The notes beneath the pieces are model-generated. The model was not told the origin of the DNA and made no database searches. It saw only the letters and a program-made list of their open reading frames with translations. Positions 18,880 through 27,242 of a stretch of 64,000 bases of DNA are shown here, piece after piece. The stretch's first letter is position 1. Every line of letters starts with the position of its first letter. A program made the translations under genes and the position numbers. Location of the stretch: contig NZ_JBBJCN010000001.1 of the NCBI RefSeq assembly GCF_037622515.1, forward strand, positions 744,001-808,000. The letters are read 5' to 3'. The stretch is from Paradesertivirga superstes. Lineage in GTDB: Bacteria; Bacteroidota; Bacteroidia; Sphingobacteriales; Sphingobacteriaceae.

Positions 18880-19490
18880 TATTGGTTTTATAATATAGTT
18901 AGTGCCTACTCTTAAGATTTTCGGCTTCCTCTTGTTAAAGTCTTGACATAAGATGAACGTATGGTTAACTTGTTTTTTATGATAGGTAGCTATTCTAATC
19001 TAAGCGACCTCTAGCTGCAATTAGGTGACAAGCATTTCGAACGATGTCAAGCTATTCGGTTTATTAGTTTTTGATTAATTCTATATATAGAAGCAGTAAA
19101 TGCACATTTTTTGAGTTGCAGGAACATACAAATACTAGCTTTTGTTGGTTGGTGGTGGTTGGTTTAAATTGGTTTAAACTATTAATCACCATGGTTTAAA
19201 AATGGTGTCTATGTTAACAGAGGTAAATTTAAAATACATTTTTTCGAACAATAGAGTGTTATCGTTCGAAAACACCTAGAATACTATTCAGTCATAGTAC
19301 TTTTAGCGGTATTAATGTATTTATGACAAATTAAAGATTCGAAGTCGTCGACGACTAGAAAGAGCGTTACAAGCTCATTGAGACACACAACAGATATCCC
19401 TGTTCGCCCACTTTTCAGAGCGCCCGGAGAACAGGTGAACAGTAAGGATTCAGAAAATGTGATGAGAGTAGTCGCGAAGTGAGGGTCTCC
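18877..19490 (-). repeat. Conserved ~610 bp upstream block, copy B (of a duplicated pair)
   Basis: This is the counterpart of 16655-17235, starting exactly at the ATG of the beta-helix gene. It also contains features not shared with copy A: direct repeats of TTGGTTTAAA-type words near 19155-19185, a small dyad CACCAT...AATGGTG near 19188-19207, and a perfect palindrome AGTCGTCGACGACT at 19343-19356. It probably holds the promoter or leader of the gene ending its left side. Confidence 0.75.
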
Positions 19491-19878
19491 CCAGCGCCAA
19501 ATAATTTACCCGGACAATCGTTTAATTCTGTGCTCGAGTATGACTAAGCTCTCTACCGATCTAAAAGACTGCTGGATTTAGCCCTAGTCAACGTTTTTCC
19601 ATTCTAATAGCACTATTAGTTTCGTTGTCTTTTTAATAAGCTCAATTTCGTTTACCGTAAGAGCCGTATGATTGTTAAAATTCCAGATTTGAATGTGTAA
19701 TTTCATCGAAAAATGGCTATCTTAGCACTAATGAAATCGTTCATGTAAGTGCGAACCAATTCAAGTAAGTCGGTTACCTTTTCGGTTACCTATGCAAGAT
19801 TAAGACTTGCAACATATTGACAATCAATAGCTTGTGCTAGAGAAATACGATCCCAGCGGGATCACAGAAAATCAAACA
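19491..19878. other. Noncoding stretch, possible remnant of an integration site
   Basis: No gene is supported. On the plus strand there is a start-like ATGAAATCG with an immediate stop, then a short tandem repeat (CGGTTACCTTTTCGGTTACC near 19774-19794), a hairpin GATCCCAGCGGGATC near 19849-19863, and a strong plus-strand terminator just after. This arrangement looks like the 5' and 3' ends of a lost gene such as an integrase, or a small RNA gene. No tRNA cloverleaf can be built. Confidence 0.25.
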
Positions 19879-19913
19879 AAGCCTTGTACTAGAGATAGTT
19901 ACAAGGCTTTTTT
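19879..19913 (+). terminator. Strong rho-independent terminator on the plus strand
   Basis: AAGCCTTGTA (19879-19888) pairs with TACAAGGCTT (19900-19909) around an 11-base loop, followed by TTTTTT. It implies that a plus-strand transcript ends here, although no plus-strand gene is visible upstream. Confidence 0.7.
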
Positions 19914-20479
19914 ATTTTACCTGTCAAAATAACTGTCAACGAACGCTTTATCTTAATTGGCTTAAATTTAGTCAATATTCCTTTAATTATAAACTAAGGG
20001 ACGTATTCTTCCAAACCTACATTCAATTGTAAGTCTAAAAAGGCTTTGAGATTGGCCCTCGTCAGGCATTGACTTAAAGTCAAAGCTTACCGTTTTTAAA
20101 TTTTTGATTCCGTTGTTCGAGGTTTTAAATGAGCAACCCACTGGACAAATATTTTATAGAGTCAGAGTTTGTACTCTAATAATCTCTTTGCTAATCATTT
20201 CTCTATTTTTAAATATAATCTAAGATGTTTTAAATTTTGCTACTTTCGGGTCGGCGCCGACGTGATGTCTATCTCTCTTAATAAGCGGGGTGAGTAAAGG
20301 AATACCAGCAGCCAGATACCCAGATGGAGGTATTCGTGTTTAATACGTAGTAGCGGCGGCAGATTAAGTCTGCCCAAATTCAATGTTATCATATCTTTAA
20401 TATTTAGGGTTATCATCAGGAGATATAAGCTGTAATCGCCTTATTATCTTATGTTTTTTTTAAGATTTACGTTCATCCT
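19914..20479. other. Intergenic region with no supported gene
   Basis: There are about 570 bp without a recognisable gene. The only structured elements are a perfect 12-bp palindrome GTCGGCGCCGAC at 20250-20261, which stands out as GC-rich in AT-rich surroundings, and a TACTTTCG box just before it that resembles a Bacteroidetes -7 element on the plus strand. Confidence 0.4.
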
Positions 20480-21118
20480 TCAACATCCTTCTTCGTCAAT
20501 ACTTCGCGATCCCAGGTATACCGTATCCGAAACATCTTTCCGGCTTGCGGCTATCAGGAAGAAGTAGATCTCCAGCTTGTCGCCGCTGAAATCACAGGGA
20601 ACATCCAGGTGTACTGAATTGCCTGATTCACTCTGTGCGGACAGTGTGTAAACCCAGCATTTCTTTACGGAATTATAGACCAGAAGAACAGCGGTTCCAT
20701 AAGTAACAGGATGATGATGACACCAGCTTAAGTTTATCCTCCAGCCGCAAACTGATAGTGCATGCATGTAGCCCGTGCGCATGTTTCCTGAACTTAGCTT
20801 AACAGCCTCAAAACGAATAAAACAACCGTCGCCGGAGCCATATACAGCTTCTTTGCTGACCCTGCTGAACGCGCTGTTAAAAGCTGTCTGCTTTTTCTTC
20901 CCTCTTTCGGGAAGCAGATGTAAAAGTTCCCTGAGCGGGTTAAGAAAGCATGAGGTAAGGGCGAACTTTGCCCTTTGTGTTTTTTGCGCCTCTGTTGCTT
21001 CCTTCAATGATTTTGCCGGAGCCTTCCGTATGCGATACCCTTGTTTGCTCCAGTAACCTATTATATCACCCACTTTTCCCCTAAAACTTCCCAGAACATT
21101 ATTTACTAAAATTGCCAT
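20480..21118 (-). CDS. DUF6266 family protein (copy 2)
   Basis: A protein of 212 residues. The N terminus (ILVNNVLGSFRGKVGDIIGYW, abbreviated here) carries the DUF6266 signature of a GxFxGKVGxxxG motif, followed by RIRKAPAKS and an E-Q-rich helix (ATEAQKTQRAKFALTSCFLNPL). The rest is two beta-rich halves with LLVYNSVKKCWVYTLSA and FSGDKLEIYFFLIAAS. The family is restricted mainly to Bacteroidota, has no known function, and lacks a signal peptide here. It is a diverged tandem paralogue of the next gene: both share the N terminus and the D-FSGD-xxE ending. This copy is more Cys-rich. A terminator-like hairpin separates them, so it may be transcribed by read-through. Confidence 0.82.
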   Translation of the reverse strand: MAILVNNVLGSFRGKVGDIIGYWSKQGYRIRKAPAKSLKEATEAQKTQRAKFALTSCFLNPLRELLHLLPERGKKKQTAFNSAFSRVSKEAVYGSGDGCFIRFEAVKLSSGNMRTGYMHALSVCGWRINLSWCHHHPVTYGTAVLLVYNSVKKCWVYTLSAQSESGNSVHLDVPCDFSGDKLEIYFFLIAASRKDVSDTVYLGSRSIDEEGC

Positions 21119-21139
21119 GATCCTTAAAATTGATGGTGA

Positions 21140-21165
21140 GAAAAAGAAACCGGGTTGCCCCGGTT
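21140..21165 (-). terminator. Intrinsic terminator between the two DUF6266 genes
   Basis: On the minus strand, AACCGGG and CCCGGTT form a 7-bp GC-rich stem with a GCAA tetraloop (21148-21165), followed at once by TCTTTTTCT. It lies 8 bp after the stop codon of the upstream DUF6266 gene. Confidence 0.75.
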
Positions 21166-21172
21166 CCCTGAA

Positions 21173-21814
21173 TTATGCTACAAGGGTGGATCCCAGATAT
21201 ATACTTGTGGATACCAATTTACCATCAGCAGAGATAAAAGCCATCCAAACCTCAACGGTATCTCCCGAAAAGCTGTCGGGCAGAGTAATTGCCTCTGTGG
21301 CGGCACTCCTAAGAGCAGTTCCGGTGGTATATACATACTGGGATTTTGCCGGATTATAAATCATCAGCATCGCTTTGTCAGTAGCTTTTGCGTTGCCTGA
21401 ACCTGTATTATCGGTCCAGCTTAGCGTTAGCACAGCCTCATCTACAGAAGAGGCTGCCGCATTCCACGGACCGGTAAGATCGCCCTGGCTAAACATCACT
21501 TTAGTGTAATCTATCAAATAATCGGGATAGGTGCCGGTAATGGCCTCCTTCACAATCAGCGAAGTTGCTACATTAAAGCCTGAATTGTTTACTGCCACTT
21601 TCCTGAACCCAATACCCACTAAAGGGCTCACTGGCTTAAGAAAGCCTACCGCAAGACCTAGTTTAACACGTTGCTCCAGCTGTTTGTCCGTTGGCGCTTT
21701 TGATGATTTCTTCGGTAAGCTGCGCATGTAATCTATTCCGTTCCAATTGCTTCCGACTACTGTTCCGACCTTGCCGGAAAATGAACCGAGGATTCCTTTT
21801 GAATAAGTTCCCAT
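21173..21814 (-). CDS. DUF6266 family protein (copy 1)
   Basis: A protein of 213 residues that matches the DUF6266 pattern closely: GILGSFSGKVGTVVGSNWNG, then YMRSLPKKSSKAPTDKQ and LAVGFLKPVSPLVGIGF. Two beta-domains follow, with LTLSWTDNTGSGNAKATDKA, MLMIYNPAKSQYVYTTG and DSFSGDTVEVWMAFISADG. There is no signal peptide. Family function is unknown; relatives are often found in several tandem copies, as here. Upstream lie a candidate promoter and an exceptional group of 11-bp repeats. A longer, alternative frame across the start (to 21917) is out of frame and not supported. Confidence 0.87.
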   Translation of the reverse strand: MGTYSKGILGSFSGKVGTVVGSNWNGIDYMRSLPKKSSKAPTDKQLEQRVKLGLAVGFLKPVSPLVGIGFRKVAVNNSGFNVATSLIVKEAITGTYPDYLIDYTKVMFSQGDLTGPWNAAASSVDEAVLTLSWTDNTGSGNAKATDKAMLMIYNPAKSQYVYTTGTALRSAATEAITLPDSFSGDTVEVWMAFISADGKLVSTSIYLGSTLVA

Positions 21815-21891
21815 AATCTTGTTTTTTAAGTTTTGAATTTTTAATTAAAATTTCAGCACTCTGTTTGTACCGGTACGCTGTGCTGCTGAAA

Positions 21892-21918
21892 CGAAAGTAG
21901 AGGCTGAAAACGAGCAAA
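21892..21918 (-). promoter_or_regulatory. Candidate promoter of the DUF6266 genes
   Basis: On the minus strand, TTTG (21918-21915) is followed after 15 bases by TACTTTCG (21899-21892), near the Bacteroidetes pattern TTTG/TAnnTTTG although the spacing is shorter than the usual ~19-21. A GTACCGGTAC palindrome lies just downstream (21868-21877) in the leader. Confidence 0.4.
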
Positions 21919-21925
21919 AAAATAG

Positions 21926-22085
21926 CTGACCCTATCTGACCCCGTACTGACCTCTATTGACCCTGAAAAAGGGCATTTGTTCAGTACTTGCTCAGTGCTT
22001 GTTCAGTTCTTGTTCAGCTAAAACCGCCTTCAGAGCGTTCTGAGCTGAACAAAGGGTAAAGAAAGTATGAAGGAGAACTGAACAA
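21926..22085. repeat. Helically phased 11-bp repeats upstream of the DUF6266 genes
   Basis: Two adjacent runs are visible. The first (21926-21967) has four units of CTGACCyyrTA type with spacings of 10-11 bases. The second (21977-22020) has four exact 11-base units: TTGTTCAGTAC, TTGCTCAGTGC, TTGTTCAGTTC and TTGTTCAGCTA. Inverted copies CTGAACAA occur at 22045-22052 and 22078-22085. Spacing by one helical turn places all units on one face of the DNA, so an operator for a cooperative regulator is a fair inference. Confidence 0.6.
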
Positions 22086-22099
22086 GGTATGCGGCCGAA

Positions 22100-22263
22100 G
22101 GCATCGACTCCTATCGTCGATGACAAAAGAGGGTGCTGCGACCAGGCCCTTTGTCATTTCGACCACAGGGAGAAATCTTACCTGACATTATGTGACACCT
22201 GATCTTGGGGTGGTAAAAATGCGCTACGTTCATTAGATCTCTCCTGCCCGTCGAGATGACAAA
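22100..22263. repeat. Inverted-repeat intergenic element (Bacteroidetes REP-like)
   Basis: The left arm starts TTTGTCATTTCGACC at 22150 and continues AGGGAGAAATCTT. The right arm 22235-22263 is its near complement (AGATCTCTCCTGCCC then GTCGAGATGACAAA). A second, shorter dyad (GTCGATGACAAAAGAGGG / CCCTTTGTCATTTCGA) overlaps the left arm. Such dispersed elements with GTCATTTCGA ends are known in Bacteroidota intergenic regions. The stretch 22264-22526 holds nothing further that I can identify. Confidence 0.6.
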
Positions 22264-22526
22264 CGGGGATTACAAAAACAGGGCATTCAAGCTGCCTGCC
22301 CATTAGTGCTTACTACTCCTCACGCAAAAACAGGGAAAGCACGTCGAAGTCGAACGTCTATATATTTCTTCTACTACCCATGAGCTGCAAAGATCAAGCT
22401 ATTATTAAAATAGAAATATATTTCAATCTTTCTATGATATACCTCTATCTAATTATTTGAAGTAGTTTTCACGGACACTACCTCACTTTAGCCTGGAAAA
22501 TCAACTGTACTAATAGTTCCTAAAAT

Positions 22527-22565
22527 GCAAAAAGGTACAGGATAGCTATTAACCATCCTGTACCT
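22527..22565 (-). terminator. Terminator of the xus operon
   Basis: AGGTACAGGAT (22533-22543) pairs with ATCCTGTACCT (22555-22565), a perfect 11-bp stem. On the minus strand it is followed by TTTTTGCATTTT. It lies 74 bp after the xyn10C stop codon, closing the operon. Confidence 0.8.
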
Positions 22566-22638
22566 AATTGAATATGTATTTTATTATCCTTTCTCTGAGG
22601 TTATTACCATAACCCTAAAGAAAAAGCTTAGACACTCT

Positions 22639-24327
22639 CTATTTTCCGGATAATCCGTCGGCAACACCAACATACGCGGGTTTACGTACATATCCTTCTG
22701 TCCATAAACCGATTGGCTCACCAGCCCTCCAGCTTGAACCTGCCGGGCTATCAAGCGGGCTCCAGATTGTTATTCCGTATCGTTGTGCGGCAGGAATAAG
22801 TTCAAAGTATTTCTTTATCACATACTTGTACATTTCTGCCTGTGCAGCGTATTGTGCAGGAGTGGCTTGTGGTGTTTTTGTATTCGCCCCCAGGCCCATA
22901 TCCAGTTCAGACACTTTTATAAGTTTACCTGTTGCAGCTAAAAGCTTAAACATCTCGTCAATCTTTGTCTTGTCAGATGTAGCATCGATATGCATTTGAG
23001 TACCTATACCATCTATCTTTGCGCCTTTACCTTCTAAGTAACTAACGTAGGCTATCAGCCCTCTGCATTTATTCAGATCGTATTCAAGATTATAATCGTT
23101 GATGAAATGGATATCAGTCGAATTGCCGTATTGACGGGCCAGTTGAAATGCTTTTAAGGCATAATCTTTACCTAAATAATCCTGCCAGAAGAAATTGTCT
23201 GCAGGTATATTCGTTCTGCCTGCAGCAGTCTTTAGTTCGGCTGGCTTCGCGTCATCCATTGGCTCGTTTACAACGTCCCAGGCTTTAACGTAACCCTTTG
23301 AAGCGGTCAGCATTCCTTTAATCCAGGTGTCAAGGGCATTGGTGAGGATAGTTTTCTTTTCGTCGGCTGTTTTCTCAACGGAAGTACTTCCTCCGGTTGG
23401 ATTATACTTCTTTAGAGTTATATTATCGAAGTAGAAGGAAGTTGCAGTTTTTCCGAGATTGAAGGCGATGGCACCGCTGGTTGCCATGTCTGTAGTAACA
23501 GTGATTTCTTTCGTATATGTAGCCCAGGTAGGCGTTGAAGAAATAGTACCAAAGAAATCCCAGTGTTTATAAGCTCCGGGGGTAACGTGGGCCTGCGTAG
23601 AATATGAAGCTGCTACATCAGATCGAACGCTCATAATAAGCTGATATTTTTCGCCTACCTGAACGCCAGGTGAAAACTTTAAAAACAACTGCGCATCATA
23701 GTCATTCGTACGGACAGCGGCATTTGTCACTTTCAAAGCCCTTCCAGAACCGTTTGCACCCTGGCCCGCGGCTGTAAATGACATTACTGCATTTGTATTG
23801 GACTGGTAATTTGGCGCAGCGTCTGTTTCGAAGTCGGCTCCTGTAACAAGGTCCCAGCTTGGGCCACCTGAATTCGGAATCACTACCGGCGCAATGAGGC
23901 TTTTCAGATAAGTTGCATTTTGGTTGGCATGCCACATTAAAGTGTGACCGTAAACTGATATACCAGCGCTTGAAGCTGTTTCCAGCAATGTTGTCACATT
24001 GGTCAAATTCAACGTTCCGTTTGCCTGAACTACCGCTCCATGCTTCATGTCGTACCCCATAACAATTTCATCGAAATTACTGTTTACGAGCCTGTACATC
24101 AAGCCCTTTTGAGTATACTGAGACAATGAAAGCGCTGCACCAAGTTTAAAATTAGGATTTGCAGTCCTGTCCAGATAAGATTTTAATGGCTGGTAGGCGT
24201 TTATTTGCTCTTGTTCAGCGAACGTAACCGGCTTTTCTACCTGAAACTCCAGAGCCTCATATTTTTCACAGGAAACCAGTCCAACTGATACAACAAGACC
24301 TAGTGCTATTTTGTTAAAGAATTTCAT
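22639..24327 (-). CDS. xyn10C: Surface GH10 endo-beta-1,4-xylanase with a carbohydrate-binding module inserted in the catalytic domain
   Basis: A lipoprotein of 562 residues (lipobox GLVSC, Cys20). The GH10 barrel begins near 55 (FKLGAALSLSQYT; YGHTLMWHANQN at 126-137). It is interrupted at ~150-310 by a beta-sandwich module of CBM4/9/22 type (GADFETDAAPNY ... SFYFDNITLKK) and resumes at ~320. The general acid/base is Glu355 (DVVNEPMDD) and the nucleophile Glu474 (KVSELDMG). GH10 cuts internal beta-1,4 xylosyl bonds. The split architecture is that of Prevotella and Bacteroides Xyn10C, which acts at the cell surface beside the Xus transporters. It is the last gene of the xus operon, 24 bp after xusE, and a strong terminator follows. 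Confidence 0.95.
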   Translation of the reverse strand: MKFFNKIALGLVVSVGLVSCEKYEALEFQVEKPVTFAEQEQINAYQPLKSYLDRTANPNFKLGAALSLSQYTQKGLMYRLVNSNFDEIVMGYDMKHGAVVQANGTLNLTNVTTLLETASSAGISVYGHTLMWHANQNATYLKSLIAPVVIPNSGGPSWDLVTGADFETDAAPNYQSNTNAVMSFTAAGQGANGSGRALKVTNAAVRTNDYDAQLFLKFSPGVQVGEKYQLIMSVRSDVAASYSTQAHVTPGAYKHWDFFGTISSTPTWATYTKEITVTTDMATSGAIAFNLGKTATSFYFDNITLKKYNPTGGSTSVEKTADEKKTILTNALDTWIKGMLTASKGYVKAWDVVNEPMDDAKPAELKTAAGRTNIPADNFFWQDYLGKDYALKAFQLARQYGNSTDIHFINDYNLEYDLNKCRGLIAYVSYLEGKGAKIDGIGTQMHIDATSDKTKIDEMFKLLAATGKLIKVSELDMGLGANTKTPQATPAQYAAQAEMYKYVIKKYFELIPAAQRYGITIWSPLDSPAGSSWRAGEPIGLWTEGYVRKPAYVGVADGLSGK

Positions 24328-24351
24328 ATTCTAAAAATCTAAGGTTGACAA

Positions 24352-25329
24352 TTAGTTAGCTATTGGTGTGAATATTTCGGCTTTGACACCACGATTGCGA
24401 AGTACGAGGGTATCAGCAGTCGTAATGTTTCTGTCTGACAATTCTACCTGATAATTCAGATAAAGAGCATCGCGATCCTGATTACCCCAGCTGTTCTTCT
24501 CACCTCTTTTTACGAATTTCCCGTTTCCGCTGGCGACAAAAGTAGCGTCGGAAGCAGATACGGTGCAATTTCCTGAATCATCAAAAGTCAGAAGCAGAGT
24601 TCTATTAATATTGGTTCCGCCAGCTCCTTTGAAAGTCACAGGGAATAAAGTTTTGTTCAGGGAGAGTGTACTCAATTGCTTTACCTCATCATTTTCCACA
24701 TATGGCATGTGGCGAATATTAGTTTCGTTTAATGAGGTGTTTCCAGCTTTCCCAACCGCTACATCCTTACCTCTGCGCAGGTAGAGTCCATGCCATGGAT
24801 TTATGTATTTTACAGCATAAAGGATGTGCTTTTTGTTCGCTAACATTGAATCAGCGTTGGTAACACCCGTCATTTTTAAAGGGATAACGTAAGTTGTATT
24901 TACAGACAGTGGATCAGCGAAAAAGGCATCAGTAAGCTGAACTTCAACTCCTCCGATTAACTGTCCCTTAGGAATAACAATTTTGTCGGATGCAAGGGTA
25001 TAGTAATTGCCGGGCATAGGAATGACATTACCAGTTAAAGGTAAAGGAGCGAATTTAAGTCCCTGTGTTAAGGCATTATCTACCGCTATGCCAATCGTTA
25101 TATCCTCTTTATTTAAGTAAACCCCACCAGTAGTTGCCATAATCTGAAGCTTATGCTGGTTGTCTAATGAAGTGTCGAAGATATCTTCGCCTAAAGTCAG
25201 CGTCCGGATGGGTGCCTGATAGGCGAAGTATACTGACTGCATTCCAGAGTCAGGAAACTCCCATTCCGCATTTTTACAAGAACTAAGTGCTGCTATCAGC
25301 ACCAGTGAAATATTAAGTAGTCTTTTCAT
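24352..25329 (-). CDS. xusE: DUF1735/DUF5627-type surface lipoprotein, XusE-like
   Basis: I chose the ATG at 25329, giving 325 residues with a clean lipoprotein signal (MKRLLN...LIAALSSC, Cys18). A longer frame to 25386 adds 19 residues without signal character. After the Cys comes KNAEWEFPD, then a BT_3987-like DUF1735 domain (~30-160: VYFAYQAPIRTLTLGED, ITIGIAVDNALTQGL, VIPKGQLIGGVEVQLTDAF, TYVIPLKMTGV). A second beta domain (~180-320) is compatible with DUF5627. In xylan loci the protein in this position, XusE, is a surface lipoprotein thought to bind xylan or assist import. It lies between the SusD-like gene (118 bp gap) and xyn10C, exactly as in the described xus cluster. Confidence 0.85.
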   Translation of the reverse strand: MKRLLNISLVLIAALSSCKNAEWEFPDSGMQSVYFAYQAPIRTLTLGEDIFDTSLDNQHKLQIMATTGGVYLNKEDITIGIAVDNALTQGLKFAPLPLTGNVIPMPGNYYTLASDKIVIPKGQLIGGVEVQLTDAFFADPLSVNTTYVIPLKMTGVTNADSMLANKKHILYAVKYINPWHGLYLRRGKDVAVGKAGNTSLNETNIRHMPYVENDEVKQLSTLSLNKTLFPVTFKGAGGTNINRTLLLTFDDSGNCTVSASDATFVASGNGKFVKRGEKNSWGNQDRDALYLNYQVELSDRNITTADTLVLRNRGVKAEIFTPIAN

Positions 25330-25447
25330 CACTATAATTGTTTTAACCAGCGGCAATTGAACGTAACCTTTAAGTATACTGAGCACATTGCGCCTATGGT
25401 TTGATTAAATTTTTAATCGGGTAAGAGGCCCGCAGGCCTGATCCCAT

Positions 25448-27220
25448 TTACCATCCTGAGTTTTGCTGTTGCTGTAACTCGCTAAATTTCAAAGTTTCGC
25501 TATAAGGGATTGGGCCGAATCTCATATAGTCTTGAAAATCACGCGTTTCTACATCGAAAGGAGACTGGGGGATATTTTGAAGAATACGTACGCCCTTGGC
25601 GGTTTCTTTTAAATCCGAATTCCATCTGCGCAAATCCCAAAAACGAAATCCTTCAAAGGCCAGCTCAATCCGTCTTTCGTTTCTTATCAATGTCCGCATA
25701 GCATCTTTATCACTCTTAATGGATTCTAGATAAGCATGATTGTTTGCTGTACCTACAGCAGCCCTGGTGCGCAGAGCTTTAATGATGTCATAAGCTGAGT
25801 GTGCATTCCCTCCGGTTGCTAATGGTCCCCATGCTTCATTTGCTGCTTCTGCATAAATAAGGAATAACTCCGTATAGCGAATATGCGGCCTATAGTGTTT
25901 CTGGTTGTTAATAGATGCAGAGTTACGACTTACGTCATGTCTCAGCAACTTACGCATATAATATCCGGTTCTGGTAGAGGTTTCTACTTTTAATAAAGCA
26001 TCATTCGTCGGGCCATCTGCCGTTGTGTTGATGGCAGTATTTGTTGGTCCAGCAGTATTTCCATTGTATATGATATACTTTTGCAAACGTGGATCCCTGC
26101 TTGCATATGGTGTAGCAGAATTATAGCCACTGGATGTTGAATTAGTGATAGGATATCCATTCGCCATCGGGAAAGCGTCCACCAGGTTTTGCGTAGGATT
26201 TAACCTGCCCTGACCAAATAAAGTAGGTGGGTAATGTGCTGCCTCCAGGTCGCTGCTTGAGGCCACGTTGGATCTCCATAACACTTCTTTAGGAGTACCT
26301 CCGGAAGCCAGAGCGTCAATCTCTGCCCTGTTATCATACCAGGTAACACCATTAGCATCCAGGTTAGTAAGCCATCCATTCAGTTGTAAAACTTCTGCAG
26401 CACGATTCGCTGCGTCCGCCCAGGTTGTGGTAGTACCGCCAGAGCTAAATGCAGGGCTTGCTGCCAGCAGGGCTGCTTTTGCACGAACTGCTTTGGCGAT
26501 GCGGCTTGTCATTCTTTGCTTAAACAGTCGGCCAAAAACTCTATTATAGTTTTCCACTTTAACCCCCGCGTACTTTGCAGGAATCACTGACGCCGATGCT
26601 ATATCGTTATAATCAAGTGGAAGAAGCTCCTCTGCTTTAGTCAGGTCGCTATAGATCTGCTGCATACAAACGTCGAAAGTAGCTCTGGGCCTATTGAAAT
26701 CTGAAGTAGGACTTTCGGGTTCAAGCACTAGAGGGAAACCTAATAACACACCGTTCGAGAAGCCTGCATGAGCTTGCAACAGATGAAACATATGATATGC
26801 CCGAAGTCCGTAGGCTTCACCTTTCAAACGATCTCTAAACATGTCGTTGATCATAGGATCTTTAGAATCCCAGGTAACTTTGTCGGCTTCGGCCAGAAAA
26901 ATATTCAAATATTGAATAGCAGATCTGGTGTTAGTCCACTGGTCGAGGGGATTAAATGCAGATGACCACTGACCGGTAGCAATCCTTCTGAAATTGTTCG
27001 CGGCGTCGTTACTTACAGCATCATCTGTGGCAACGTCATTAAAAGACCAACCATTTGTGGGAAGGCGGGTATATCCGTTAAGCAGAATCCCGTGAGCGAG
27101 ACTTGGCTCGGTATATATATTTTCGAAATCCCCGTTATTCTGAAGAGCAGGTTCAGTGAATTTTTCACAGCCCATCAGAGTAAAAACGACTCCTGCAAGT
27201 AGTAATGAAATTTTCTTCAT
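25448..27220 (-). CDS. xusD: SusD-like xylan-binding lipoprotein (XusD-like)
   Basis: A protein of 590 residues with lipobox FTLMGC (Cys18), then EKFTEPALQNNGDF. TPR helices follow (GEAYGLRAYHMFHLLQAHAG is the family's RAxxxFxLxxxxG pattern). The C terminus carries NERRIELAFEGFRFWDLRRW, the standard RagB/SusD closing motif, and ends QQQQNSGW. SusD proteins cap the SusC barrel and bind glycan chains. It is 22 bp after its SusC partner (27243-30272). Two SusC/SusD pairs in tandem are the hallmark of the xus arrangement. Confidence 0.95.
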   Translation of the reverse strand: MKKISLLLAGVVFTLMGCEKFTEPALQNNGDFENIYTEPSLAHGILLNGYTRLPTNGWSFNDVATDDAVSNDAANNFRRIATGQWSSAFNPLDQWTNTRSAIQYLNIFLAEADKVTWDSKDPMINDMFRDRLKGEAYGLRAYHMFHLLQAHAGFSNGVLLGFPLVLEPESPTSDFNRPRATFDVCMQQIYSDLTKAEELLPLDYNDIASASVIPAKYAGVKVENYNRVFGRLFKQRMTSRIAKAVRAKAALLAASPAFSSGGTTTTWADAANRAAEVLQLNGWLTNLDANGVTWYDNRAEIDALASGGTPKEVLWRSNVASSSDLEAAHYPPTLFGQGRLNPTQNLVDAFPMANGYPITNSTSSGYNSATPYASRDPRLQKYIIYNGNTAGPTNTAINTTADGPTNDALLKVETSTRTGYYMRKLLRHDVSRNSASINNQKHYRPHIRYTELFLIYAEAANEAWGPLATGGNAHSAYDIIKALRTRAAVGTANNHAYLESIKSDKDAMRTLIRNERRIELAFEGFRFWDLRRWNSDLKETAKGVRILQNIPQSPFDVETRDFQDYMRFGPIPYSETLKFSELQQQQNSGW

Positions 27221-27242
27221 GTTGTTTAATATTATAATCCAA

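Noticed and set aside
19840..19915. tRNA or tmRNA gene
   Set aside because: The hairpins suggest a structured RNA, but no acceptor stem, T-loop (GTTCGAA) or CCA end can be fitted.
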